From assembly GCF_003479405.1 (NCBI RefSeq), contig NZ_QUHB01000001.1, positions 62,001-126,000 on the forward strand: a stretch of DNA of 64,000 nt. The letters are read 5' to 3'. Shown here piece after piece: positions 1 to 7,670 of this stretch. Position 1 is the stretch's first letter. Each line of letters opens with the position of its first letter. The translations under genes and the position numbers were made by a program. Under the pieces are notes generated by a model, which made no database searches, was not told where the DNA came from, and worked only from the letters and a program-made list of their open reading frames with translations. Origin of the DNA: Eubacterium sp. AF16-48 (lineage in GTDB: Bacteria; Bacillota; Clostridia; Lachnospirales; Lachnospiraceae).

Positions 1-191
1 GTTAAATAGATAAAACCTGAATCTGTTACAGTTATATGATTTTTTTCACGCAAATTCTTCATGGCAATACTGACACTTGATTTTTTAAATCCCAGTTCGT
101 TGGCAATATCAACGGAACGAACAACCGGGAGCTTTTTACTCAAAACCAGTATTGTCTCTAAATAGTTTTCTGCAGATTCATTACTTTTCAT
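1..191 (-). CDS. DtxR/MntR-family metal-dependent repressor, N-terminal part (runs off window)
   Basis: The minus strand reads MKSNESAENYLETILVLSKK followed by a winged helix-turn-helix of the DtxR/MntR type (VRSVDIANELGFKKSSVSIAMKN region), 63 residues visible before the window edge. The start ATG is at 191-189 and is preceded by AAGGAG with 10 nt spacing. The family binds DNA as a dimer when loaded with Fe(II) or Mn(II). The metal-binding and dimerisation domains lie outside the window, so the metal cannot be read. It is divergent from feoA-feoA-feoB, which makes iron-dependent control of that operon the simplest reading; this is inference from position. Confidence 0.85.
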   Translation of the reverse strand, partial: MKSNESAENYLETILVLSKKLPVVRSVDIANELGFKKSSVSIAMKNLREKNHITVTDSGFIYL

Positions 192-226
192 ATATGAAAA
201 ACTCCTTAAAACGAATATTTACTGTA

Positions 227-255
227 ATTATACCACGTTATATAAATAAATTCAA
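227..255 (-). promoter_or_regulatory. sigma-A type promoter of the DtxR-family gene
   Basis: Minus strand -35 TTGAAT (255-250) and -10 TATAAT (232-227) with 17 nt spacing, about 35 nt upstream of the repressor start. A 17-bp dyad lies directly upstream at 257-273. Confidence 0.55.
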
Positions 256-256
256 T

Positions 257-273
257 TTGGCTAAATTAACCAA
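257..273. promoter_or_regulatory. Imperfect 17-bp dyad, candidate DtxR-family operator
   Basis: TTGGCTAAATTAACCAA is palindromic at all but the central base and one symmetric pair. It lies between the divergent dtxR-like and feo promoters. DtxR-type operators are AT-rich dyads with TTAGG or similar arms; assignment here is by position and symmetry only. Confidence 0.4.
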
Positions 274-340
274 TTGGTATATTAAAAGAAACAAAAGATT
301 GCTACACATAACAAAAATTAGAAAATACTAAAAAACATTA

Positions 341-369
341 TTGACATCTAATATCAGTTAGTTTATACT
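341..369 (+). promoter_or_regulatory. feo operon promoter with overlapping dyad
   Basis: Consensus -35 TTGACA (341-346), 17 nt spacer, -10 TATACT (364-369). The -10 is embedded in the dyad TTAGT-TTAT-ACTAA (358-371), itself flanked by CTAAT (348-352) and ATTAG (371-375). A protein bound to this dyad would block RNA polymerase, as expected for iron repression of a ferrous uptake operon. Confidence 0.7.
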
Positions 370-420
370 AATTAGCGAAACAAAGATGTACAATTGCGTT
401 TTGAGTAAAGAGAGGGTGAT

Positions 421-633
421 ATGATGCCTTTGACGATGGCTAAAGAGGGAGAAGTTAATATAGTAAAAAGAGTATCCGGAAAAGCTGAGACCAAAAAGTT
501 CCTAGAAAGTTTGGGATTTGTAGTTGGCGGTGAAGTTACGGTTATATCACAAATCGGTGGAAATGTTATTGTCAATGTTAAAGATTCCAGAGTTGCCATA
601 GGAAAAGATATGGCTAATAAAATAATGATCTAA
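421..633 (+). CDS. feoA: FeoA domain protein (first copy)
   Basis: A 70-residue stand-alone FeoA (SH3-like) domain: an N-terminal KRVSGKAETKKFLESLGFVVG region and the VNVKDSRVAIGKDMANKIMI strand near the end are typical. FeoA is a small cytoplasmic accessory protein for the FeoB ferrous iron transporter; its exact role in transport is still debated. It is the first gene of the operon, 22 nt ahead of a second FeoA. Two in-frame ATG codons sit at 421 and 424; AGAGAGGG is upstream of both, so the start could be either. The two copies differ clearly, so they are old paralogues rather than a recent duplication. Confidence 0.9.
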   Translation: MMPLTMAKEGEVNIVKRVSGKAETKKFLESLGFVVGGEVTVISQIGGNVIVNVKDSRVAIGKDMANKIMI

Positions 634-655
634 CTAAAAAGGAGAGAGGTGCTTT

Positions 656-877
656 ATGAAAACGCTGAGAGAAGTTGCCTGCGGGCAGACAGTCACGGTT
701 AAGAAACTTACCGGCGACGGACCTGTAAAGAGAAGAATTATGGATATGGGAATCACGAAGGGTGTAGATATTTATGTAAGAAAAGTTGCACCGTTAGGTG
801 ACCCGGTAGAAGTTACTGTAAGAGGTTATGAGTTATCTCTTAGAAAGGCTGATGCCGAAATGATTGAGGTAGAGTAA
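656..877 (+). CDS. feoA: FeoA domain protein (second copy)
   Basis: A 73-residue FeoA protein with the classical pattern: TLREVACGQTVTVKKLTGDG at the N-terminus, RRIMDMGITKGVDIYVRKVAPLGDP in the middle and a VRGYELSLRKADAEMIEV C-terminus. It is closer to the canonical FeoA than the first copy. The start ATG follows GGAGAGAGG. It lies 87 nt upstream of feoB and is expected to be cotranscribed with it; it should act with FeoB at the inner face of the membrane. Confidence 0.95.
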   Translation: MKTLREVACGQTVTVKKLTGDGPVKRRIMDMGITKGVDIYVRKVAPLGDPVEVTVRGYELSLRKADAEMIEVE

Positions 878-964
878 TTTTTTTTGCTCCATAGGTTAGC
901 AAATGCTAACAAAAAGTAGAATCAACAAACAAAATAATTCTTGTTATTTAGAAAGGAAGTAAAT

Positions 965-3346
965 ATGTCAATTAAAGTTGCGTTAGCCGGAAACCCTAAC
1001 AGCGGAAAAACAACATTATTTAACGCATTAACCGGTTCTAATCAGTTTGTTGGAAACTGGCCTGGCGTTACAGTAGAAAAGAAGGAAGGTAAGCTTAAAG
1101 GTCATAAAGATGTGGCTCTTATGGATTTACCTGGTATTTATTCATTGTCACCATACACTTTGGAAGAGGTTGTGGCAAGAAATTATCTTATTAATGAAAG
1201 ACCTGATGCTATTATTAATATAGTTGATGGTACAAATATTGAAAGAAACTTATATTTGTCAACTCAGATTATGGAACTTGGTATTCCTGTAATTATGGCA
1301 GTTAATATGTTAGACGTTCTTGAAAAAAGAGGGGATAAAATACATATTAACAAGTTAAGCGAAAAGTTAGGCTGTGAAGTTGTTGAAATTTCAGCTCTTA
1401 AAGGAACAGGAATTAGGGATTTGGCAAATAAAGCCGTAAAACTTGCAGAAAGCAAAAAGAAGAATACAGTTGTTCATAAGTTTGCCAATGAAGTTGAAGA
1501 AGTTATTGATGAAACTAAGGGATTACTTTCAGCAGATATTCCGGAAGAACAGAAAAGATTCTTTGCAATTAAGCTTTTAGAGAGAGATGAAAAAATCAGG
1601 GAAATAATGAGGACTGTTCCGGATGTGTCAAAGCAGATTGATAAGTTAGAAAAAGCTTTTGACGATGATACAGAAAGTATTATTACAAACGAAAGATATG
1701 TTTATATTTCATCAATTATAAAAGATTGTGTAACAAAGGCAAAATCTGATAAACTTACAGCATCAGATAAGATTGATAGAATCGTAACAAACCGTATATT
1801 GGCATTACCGATTTTTGCCGTTGTTATGTGTATTGTTTATTACATATCAGTTACAACAGTTGGTACATGGGCTACAGACTGGACTAATGACGGTGTGTTC
1901 GGTGACGGATTCCATTTGTTTGGAATAGGAACTGCACAGTACGAGGAAGATTTGGATAAATGGGCAGATGAAAACGTGTTCTCTACAGAGCTTGAGCAGA
2001 TTGCTGAAAAGGCTGTAAAAGAAAACGTTGCCGGTGCAGAAGAAGTAAAAGATGCTATTGCTGACAAGGACTTTGGTGCTTTCGAAGAAGCTTACGGTTC
2101 ATATAATGACGCTTTTGATGAAAAAGGTCTTAACATGGACGAAGCTCTTGGAGATGCCATTGATGAAGAAGGAGAATTTACAGGCCCTGATACATCAGAA
2201 TATGGAGTATGGGTTCCTGGTATTCCTGTATTAGTTGGCAATGGGTTAGAAGCTATTCACTGTAATGACTTCTTAACAGGACTTATTATTGATGGTATAA
2301 TTGCCGGTGTAGGTGCAGTACTTGGATTCGTACCTCAGATGCTTGTACTTTTCATATTCCTTGCTTTCCTTGAAAGTTGTGGATATATGTCTAGAGTAGC
2401 ATTTATCATGGATAGAATTTTCAGAAAGTTCGGATTATCAGGAAAAGCATTCATCCCTATCTTAATTGGTACAGGATGTGGTGTTCCGGGACTTATGGCT
2501 ACACGTACAATTGAAAATGACAGAGATAGAAAAATGTCTCTTATGACAACAACATTTATACCTTGTGGAGCAAAGCTTCCGATTATAGCGTTAATTGCTG
2601 CAGCTTTATTTAACGGAGCATGGTGGGTTGCACCTAGTGCATACTTCCTTGGGATGTTTGCAATTATTACATCAGGTATTATCTTAAAGAAAACAAAACT
2701 TTTTGCCGGAGAACCTGCACCATTCGTTATGGAACTTCCTGCATACCACTGGCCGACAGTTGGTACTGTATTAAGAAGCATGTGGGAAAGAGGCTGGTCA
2801 TTCATTAAGAAAGCAGGAACAATCATCCTTCTTTCATCTATCGTTGTATGGCTTGGCTCACACTTCGGAAATACAGGAAGTGGATTTGGATATAGTTCAG
2901 ATATGGAACTTGCAGACAGCGTACTTGGTTCAATCGGTAACGTTGTAAAATGGATATTTGCACCATTAGGATTTAATGATGCAACAGCAACAGTTGCTAC
3001 AATCATGGGACTTGTTGCAAAAGAAGAAGTTGTAGGTGTATTCGGAGTATTAGACTTCGAGGGAATGTTACCTGTAGCAGGATACGCATTCTTAGCATTC
3101 AACCTTTTATGTGCACCATGTTTCGCAGCTATGGGTGCTATTAAGAGAGAAATGAATAACTCAAAATGGTTCTGGATTGCAATTGGATATATGACATGTT
3201 TCGCATATCTTACAGCTTTGGTTATTTACCAGATTGGTGGACTTATTGTAGGAGAAACAGGATTTGGAATATTTACAATTATTGCTATCTTAGTAGTAAT
3301 CGGATTTTTATATCTGTTATTCAGACCTTCAAAGGAAAACAACTAA
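965..3346 (+). CDS. feoB: Ferrous iron transport GTPase/permease FeoB with a long acidic extracellular insertion
   Basis: A 793-residue Fe(II) permease. The N-terminal G domain has G1 GNPNSGKTT (residues 9-17), switch I NWPGVTVEKKEG, G3 DLPGIYSL and G4 NMLD, followed by the helical spacer domain. The membrane part carries the Gate repeats (GYMSRVAFIMDR, PILIGTGCGVPG, FIPCGAKLPI, CAPCFAAMGAIKRE). Between the first and second membrane segments, roughly residues 305-425, there is an acidic stretch rich in D/E that is much longer than in E. coli FeoB. The start ATG at 965 follows AAAGGAAG; a TTG 24 nt upstream in the same frame has no useful ribosome binding site. Third gene of the feo operon. 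Confidence 0.97.
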   Translation: MSIKVALAGNPNSGKTTLFNALTGSNQFVGNWPGVTVEKKEGKLKGHKDVALMDLPGIYSLSPYTLEEVVARNYLINERPDAIINIVDGTNIERNLYLSTQIMELGIPVIMAVNMLDVLEKRGDKIHINKLSEKLGCEVVEISALKGTGIRDLANKAVKLAESKKKNTVVHKFANEVEEVIDETKGLLSADIPEEQKRFFAIKLLERDEKIREIMRTVPDVSKQIDKLEKAFDDDTESIITNERYVYISSIIKDCVTKAKSDKLTASDKIDRIVTNRILALPIFAVVMCIVYYISVTTVGTWATDWTNDGVFGDGFHLFGIGTAQYEEDLDKWADENVFSTELEQIAEKAVKENVAGAEEVKDAIADKDFGAFEEAYGSYNDAFDEKGLNMDEALGDAIDEEGEFTGPDTSEYGVWVPGIPVLVGNGLEAIHCNDFLTGLIIDGIIAGVGAVLGFVPQMLVLFIFLAFLESCGYMSRVAFIMDRIFRKFGLSGKAFIPILIGTGCGVPGLMATRTIENDRDRKMSLMTTTFIPCGAKLPIIALIAAALFNGAWWVAPSAYFLGMFAIITSGIILKKTKLFAGEPAPFVMELPAYHWPTVGTVLRSMWERGWSFIKKAGTIILLSSIVVWLGSHFGNTGSGFGYSSDMELADSVLGSIGNVVKWIFAPLGFNDATATVATIMGLVAKEEVVGVFGVLDFEGMLPVAGYAFLAFNLLCAPCFAAMGAIKREMNNSKWFWIAIGYMTCFAYLTALVIYQIGGLIVGETGFGIFTIIAILVVIGFLYLLFRPSKENN

Positions 3347-3389
3347 TAAAAATTGAAATAAATTAAGTAAGCTATTTTGATTATGCTGA

Positions 3390-3424
3390 CCGGCAAAAAT
3401 TAACTGGGCATTAGTTTTTGCCGG
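3390..3424 (+). promoter_or_regulatory. Intercistronic stem-loop between feoB and the Cys-rich peptide gene
   Basis: A 14-bp stem (arms 3390-3403 and 3411-3424, one G-T pair) closes a 7-nt loop. No T-tract follows, so it is unlikely to be a strong terminator. It may protect the upstream mRNA end or lower downstream expression. Confidence 0.55.
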
Positions 3425-3450
3425 ACTCCATTATTACAAAGGAGGATTTT

Positions 3451-3597
3451 ATGAATGGAACGATAGGAACAGCTATTGTGTTACTTATACTTGCAGTTAT
3501 AATATTTTTTGTTATAAGAAGCATGGTAAAGGATAAGAAAAACGGTAAATCTCTTCAGTGTGGTGGAGATTGTAAAAAGTGTAAGGGATGTCATTAA
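3451..3597 (+). CDS. FeoB-associated Cys-rich membrane peptide
   Basis: A 48-residue peptide: one N-terminal membrane helix (GTAIVLLILAVIIFFVIRSM), a basic linker, then a cysteine-rich tail CGGDCKKCKGCH with Cys at 37, 41, 44 and 47. This layout matches the small FeoB-associated Cys-rich proteins found downstream of feoB in Firmicutes. The function is not established; a role in metal handling at the transporter exit is a reasonable guess from the cysteines. The start ATG follows GGAGG with 6 nt spacing. It is the last gene of the feo operon, just ahead of an intrinsic terminator. Confidence 0.88.
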   Translation: MNGTIGTAIVLLILAVIIFFVIRSMVKDKKNGKSLQCGGDCKKCKGCH

Positions 3598-3620
3598 AGT
3601 GAAACTAAGATGACCTAAGA

Positions 3621-3666
3621 ATCCTTCTGTAGAAGACCTTATGGGTCGTCTACAGAGGGATTTTTT
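3621..3666 (+). terminator. Intrinsic terminator of the feo operon
   Basis: A long hairpin pairs ATCCTTCTGTAGAAGACC (3621-3638) with GGTCGTCTACAGAGGGAT (3644-3661) with few mismatches, followed by TTTTTT. It ends 27 nt before the ABC transporter gene. Confidence 0.9.
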
Positions 3667-3692
3667 GATTAAAAAAAGGATAAGGTAGGTAT

Positions 3693-4391
3693 ATGTTTTT
3701 AGAAATAAATGAATTAAAGAAAAGTTTTGGAAGTGGTGATTACAAAGTAGATGTTTTAAAAGGGATAAGCTTTGGAGTGGAAAAAGGTGAAATGTGCGTA
3801 TTGCTGGGACCATCAGGCTCAGGAAAATCCACATTACTTAATATAATAGGCGGAATTGACAGTGCCGACAGTGGATATATAAGTATTAACGGTGAAAAAA
3901 CAGCTGACATGAAAGAAAAGGAATTAACTTATTACAGAAGAAAACATTTAGGATATGTATTTCAGATGTACAATCTTATTCCTAACTTAAACGTTAAGGA
4001 AAATATAGAAGTAGGAGCTTATCTTAGCGATAATCCTTTAGAAATTGATGATTTGTTAAAAACTTTAGGACTTTATGAACACAGACATAAGCTTCCTAAC
4101 CAGTTATCAGGAGGCCAGCAGCAAAGAACAGCAATAGGAAGGGCAATAGTAAAAAATCCGGACATTCTTCTTTGTGATGAACCTACAGGAGCGTTAGATT
4201 ACAATACATCAAAAGAAATCCTTAAGTTAATTGAAAATGTAAATAAAAAATATGGGAATACCGTTATTATGGTTACCCACAATGATGCAATAAAGAACAT
4301 GGCAGATAAGGTTATTAAATTAAAGGACGGAAAAATCAGAGACAGCTTTGAAAATAAAAATAAAGTATCAGCAAGTGATTTGGACTGGTAA
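3693..4391 (+). CDS. ABC transporter ATP-binding protein (LolD/MacB type)
   Basis: A 232-residue nucleotide-binding subunit with Walker A GPSGSGKST (about residues 42-50), Q-loop FQMYNLIP, signature LSGGQQQR, Walker B DILLCDEPTGALD and the switch histidine in MVTHN. The LolD/MacB/FtsE class pairs with FtsX-like permeases, and such a permease follows 13 nt downstream. In Firmicutes these pairs export peptides or antimicrobials, or remodel the envelope; the substrate cannot be read here. The start ATG follows AGGTAGG. No sensor kinase or BceS-like gene adjoins it. Confidence 0.93.
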   Translation: MFLEINELKKSFGSGDYKVDVLKGISFGVEKGEMCVLLGPSGSGKSTLLNIIGGIDSADSGYISINGEKTADMKEKELTYYRRKHLGYVFQMYNLIPNLNVKENIEVGAYLSDNPLEIDDLLKTLGLYEHRHKLPNQLSGGQQQRTAIGRAIVKNPDILLCDEPTGALDYNTSKEILKLIENVNKKYGNTVIMVTHNDAIKNMADKVIKLKDGKIRDSFENKNKVSASDLDW

Positions 4392-4404
4392 GGTGGTGGC
4401 TTAA

Positions 4405-6672
4405 ATGAAGAATCCATTGAGAAAAAGAATATTTAGAGAACTTAAAGAAGATTTTAGCAAGTATCTTGTTATTTTTCTTTTTATGACCCTTACCATTGGC
4501 TTTATATCAGGCTTTTTAGTTGCCGCAGGCAGCATGAAAACCGCCTACGATGAAAGCTTTGAAAAGTATAATATTGAGGACGGACATTTTGTTCTTGATA
4601 AAAAGGCAGACAATGACCTTATAAAGGAAATAGAAAAAGAAAATGTTACTTTGTATGAAAATTTCTATAAGGATATTGATACAGACAGTAACATGGATGG
4701 CAAAAATGACAGCACTTTAAGAGTGTTTAAAGACAGAAAAGAAGTAAATAAAATCTGCCTTATGAAAGGCGAAATGCCTGAAAATGACAATGAAATCACA
4801 ATTGACAGAATGTATGCTGACAACAACAAGGTTAAAGTAGGGGACAAAATCAGGGTAGGAGATAAGAAATTTAAAGTTTCAGGTTTAGTGGCATTGTCAG
4901 ATTTTAGTGCATTGTATTCAGATAATAATGATTTGATGTTTGATGCGGTTTTGTTTGGTGTGGCCATAGTTAAAGATGATGTTTTTGAAGCATTTGACCA
5001 TAATATTAGTTACAGCTATGTATGGAAGTACCGTAATGAGCCGGTAAATGAAACAAAAGAAAAGAAAATGTCTGACAAATTCCTTGAAAAAATGGTTGAA
5101 GACGTATATATGGTTCAGAATAATGTGGAAATATATATTCCAAGATATCAGAACAATGCAATTCAGTTTACAGGGGACGATATTGGCGGGGATCAGTCAA
5201 TGATGCTGGTGCTTTTGTACATACTTATTGTAATAATGGCATTTGTTTTTGCCGTAACAATTAATCACACTATAACCAGGGAAGCAGCGGTAATAGGAAC
5301 TCTTAGGGCATCAGGCTATACAAGGACAGAATTAATAAGGCATTATATATTCCTGCCAATAATGGTGTCTTTAGTTGCAGCTGTTATAGGTAATATATTA
5401 GGATATACAGCCTTTAAATATGTTGCTGCAAGTATGTATTACGGAAGCTATTCACTGCCTACATATGTTACTATCTGGAATGGAAAAGCATTTATTTTAA
5501 CAACAGTTGTACCTCTTATAATTATGCTGGTGGTTAATTTTATATCTCTTTATAAGAAGCTTAAACTTAGTCCTCTTAAATTTATCAGAAGGAATTTAAG
5601 CAAAAAGAAAAACAAAAAAGCCTTTAAACTTCCGGCATTTAAGTTTATGAGCAGATTCAGATTAAGAATCATATTCCAAAATAAGGTAAGCTATATTACT
5701 TTATTTGTAGGTATCGCTTTTGCAAATATTTTGCTTATGTTTGGTCTTATGATGCATCCTCTTTTGGAAAAATACCAGGATGAAATAGTAGACAATATGA
5801 TGGCAAATTATCAGTATGTTCTTAAAAATCCGGTGGATGTAAAAGATGATGAGGCGGAAAAGTATTGTTTAAACAGTCTTGAATTTAGCAAATACAGCCT
5901 GAAAGAGGATATAAGTATTTATGGAATTGAAAATAACAGCAAATATTTAAAAGATGATGTAAGTGACGGATATTATGTTTCTAATACTTTTAGCCAGAAG
6001 TATAGAGTAAATGCAGGGGATACCATTACCTTAAAAGAGAAGTATGGCAGTAAAAAGTACAAATTCAAAATAAAGGGTACAGTGGAATATCCGGCAGGTC
6101 TGGTAATATTTATGTCCAATAAGGAATTCTGCAAGGTATTTGATAAAGATGATGATTATTACACTGGATATTTTTCAAATAAGGAGTTAAATATTAAGGA
6201 AAAAGATGTTGCTTCCTGTATTACAGAGGATGATTTAACCAAAACATCAAGACAGCTTAATGTTTCCATGGGACAAATATTCTATCTTATAAATATTTTT
6301 GCAGTTGTGCTATTTGTAATTTTAATATATTTGCTTACTAAACTTATTATTGAAAAGAATACAAACTCCATTTCCATGGTAAAAATATTGGGATATAACA
6401 ATGGAGAAATTGCCAGGTTATATTTAATGGCAACAACCTGGGTTGTAGTAATATCTATTTTATTAAGCATCATTATTTCAAAGGAAATAATTGAAGTTAT
6501 TTATTTTGAAATGATGAAAGATTATACAGGATGGCTTTCGTTATACATTGCTCCAAAGGTGTATGTGGAAATGTTTGTTCTGGGAATTGTATCATATGGT
6601 TTAGTTGCTATATTGCAGTTTAGAAAGATAAAGAAGGTACCTATGGATGAGGCATTAAAAAATGTTGAATAA
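4405..6672 (+). CDS. FtsX-like ABC transporter permease
   Basis: A 755-residue membrane protein with the MacB/FtsX layout: an N-terminal membrane helix (YLVIFLFMTLTIGFISGFLV), a large extracellular region, a three-helix FtsX block near residues 265-390 including a TLRASGYTRTELIRHYI coupling segment, a second extracellular region and a C-terminal three-helix block with the matching coupling segment SMVKILGYNNGEIARLYL. The two-block arrangement suggests one long permease working with the ATPase upstream as a homodimeric ATPase. The start follows AAGGTGG. The substrate is unknown. Confidence 0.9.
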   Translation: MKNPLRKRIFRELKEDFSKYLVIFLFMTLTIGFISGFLVAAGSMKTAYDESFEKYNIEDGHFVLDKKADNDLIKEIEKENVTLYENFYKDIDTDSNMDGKNDSTLRVFKDRKEVNKICLMKGEMPENDNEITIDRMYADNNKVKVGDKIRVGDKKFKVSGLVALSDFSALYSDNNDLMFDAVLFGVAIVKDDVFEAFDHNISYSYVWKYRNEPVNETKEKKMSDKFLEKMVEDVYMVQNNVEIYIPRYQNNAIQFTGDDIGGDQSMMLVLLYILIVIMAFVFAVTINHTITREAAVIGTLRASGYTRTELIRHYIFLPIMVSLVAAVIGNILGYTAFKYVAASMYYGSYSLPTYVTIWNGKAFILTTVVPLIIMLVVNFISLYKKLKLSPLKFIRRNLSKKKNKKAFKLPAFKFMSRFRLRIIFQNKVSYITLFVGIAFANILLMFGLMMHPLLEKYQDEIVDNMMANYQYVLKNPVDVKDDEAEKYCLNSLEFSKYSLKEDISIYGIENNSKYLKDDVSDGYYVSNTFSQKYRVNAGDTITLKEKYGSKKYKFKIKGTVEYPAGLVIFMSNKEFCKVFDKDDDYYTGYFSNKELNIKEKDVASCITEDDLTKTSRQLNVSMGQIFYLINIFAVVLFVILIYLLTKLIIEKNTNSISMVKILGYNNGEIARLYLMATTWVVVISILLSIIISKEIIEVIYFEMMKDYTGWLSLYIAPKVYVEMFVLGIVSYGLVAILQFRKIKKVPMDEALKNVE

Positions 6673-6699
6673 AAATTCATGACTCATTCTTTACGGTAG

Positions 6700-6728
6700 T
6701 TGTAAAAAAAAAGGTTTAATGGTATACT
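6700..6728 (+). promoter_or_regulatory. Promoter of the yqhY-like gene
   Basis: TTGTAA (6700-6705) and TATACT (6723-6728) with exactly 17 nt between them, 38 nt upstream of the start codon. Confidence 0.65.
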
Positions 6729-6766
6729 TACAAGGATAGAATGACTTTAATATCCAGGAGGTATAC

Positions 6767-7138
6767 ATGGAAGCTGAAAGAAACACATATATAATAAATG
6801 ATAATTCGGAATTAGGAGAAGTACACATTAGTGACGATGTCTTAGCTGTTATTTCAGCTATGGCGGCTATGGAAGTGGACGGAGTGCTTGCTATGGCAGG
6901 AAACATTACGGCAGAGATTGTGGCAAGATTAGGAATGAAAAAGCTTTCAAAAGGCGTTAGAGTTAAAGTGGACGAAAATACAGTAGTTATTGATTTATCA
7001 ATTGTTCTCAGAATGAATGAAAACATTGTTAAAATTTCAAACAAGGTACAGGATAAAGTTAAAACTACAGTTGAAAATATGACAGGCATGGAAGTTGCCG
7101 GAGTAAATGTAAATATTTCTAATGTTTTATCGAATTAA
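6767..7138 (+). CDS. Asp23/Gls24 family envelope stress protein (YqhY-like)
   Basis: A 123-residue Asp23/Gls24 domain protein: GEVHISDDVLAVISAMAAMEVDGV, GVRVKVDENTVVIDLSIVLRMNENI and the C-terminal MEVAGVNVNISNV are the conserved blocks. In Bacillus subtilis the homologue YqhY lies directly upstream of nusB and has been linked to control of acetyl-CoA carboxylase; here it also precedes nusB, but accB/accC are not adjacent. The start ATG follows CCAGGAGG. The gene has its own promoter and terminator, so it is probably monocistronic. Confidence 0.88.
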   Translation: MEAERNTYIINDNSELGEVHISDDVLAVISAMAAMEVDGVLAMAGNITAEIVARLGMKKLSKGVRVKVDENTVVIDLSIVLRMNENIVKISNKVQDKVKTTVENMTGMEVAGVNVNISNVLSN

Positions 7139-7150
7139 TCAGGACTTTTA

Positions 7151-7176
7151 AAGGGTGCCTTAGAGGCACCCTTTTT
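7151..7176 (+). terminator. Intrinsic terminator after the yqhY-like gene
   Basis: GGGTGCC (7153-7159), loop TTAGA, GGCACCC (7165-7171), then TTTTT. Confidence 0.92.
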
Positions 7177-7202
7177 GCAGTAGAAGCCGTAAGGCTTATA
7201 AT
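7175..7202 (+). promoter_or_regulatory. Possible promoter for the nusB operon
   Basis: TTGCAG (7175-7180) and TATAAT (7197-7202) are 16 nt apart. The -35 overlaps the end of the preceding terminator. A downstream promoter is expected because that terminator would isolate nusB. Confidence 0.4.
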
Positions 7203-7228
7203 TGACATGTTTTTGAAAGGATATAATT

Positions 7229-7654
7229 ATGAAAAGGGAAAAATCCAGAGAGTGTACTTTCTTATTGCTGTTTAGTAATGATTTCCATGAGGCTAATGAA
7301 GTGGCAAAACAGTTAGATATGCTTATTGAAAATCAAAATGATATAAACGAAAATAAAGAAGACCCCATTATAGCAAAAGAGGCAGACAGGGAATATATAA
7401 CTGCCAGAGTAATTGATATAGAGAAAAACATAGAAGAAATAGACAAAAAAATTAATGAAGTAGCTGTAGGCTGGAGTACGGAACGTATGTCAAAGGTTGA
7501 TCTTACCATACTTCGTTTAGCATATTATGAAATGAAAATGGATGAAGAAGTCCCTCAGAAGGTTGCCATAGATCAGGCAATTAATTTAGCTAAAAAATAT
7601 GGCGGAGAAGAATCTTCTTCCTTTGTAAATGGAATATTGGCGAAATTATATTAG
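7229..7654 (+). CDS. nusB: Transcription antitermination factor NusB
   Basis: A 141-residue all-helical NusB: N-terminal KREKSRECTFLLLFSNDFHE and C-terminal KVAIDQAINLAKKYGGEESSSFVNGILAKL are the family signatures. NusB binds boxA RNA with NusE (S10) and supports processive rRNA transcription. The start follows GAAAGGA. It opens the nusB-xseA-xseB-ispA-dxs-tlyA-nadK-argR-recN run, as in other Firmicutes, except that folD, common between nusB and xseA in bacilli, is absent. Confidence 0.96.
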   Translation: MKREKSRECTFLLLFSNDFHEANEVAKQLDMLIENQNDINENKEDPIIAKEADREYITARVIDIEKNIEEIDKKINEVAVGWSTERMSKVDLTILRLAYYEMKMDEEVPQKVAIDQAINLAKKYGGEESSSFVNGILAKLY

Positions 7655-7670
7655 AATTTAGGAGAAGGCA

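Noticed and set aside
2335..3102. 255-codon open frame antisense to feoB
   Set aside because: It has low-complexity composition typical of a shadow frame, no ribosome binding site, and lies fully within a conserved gene.
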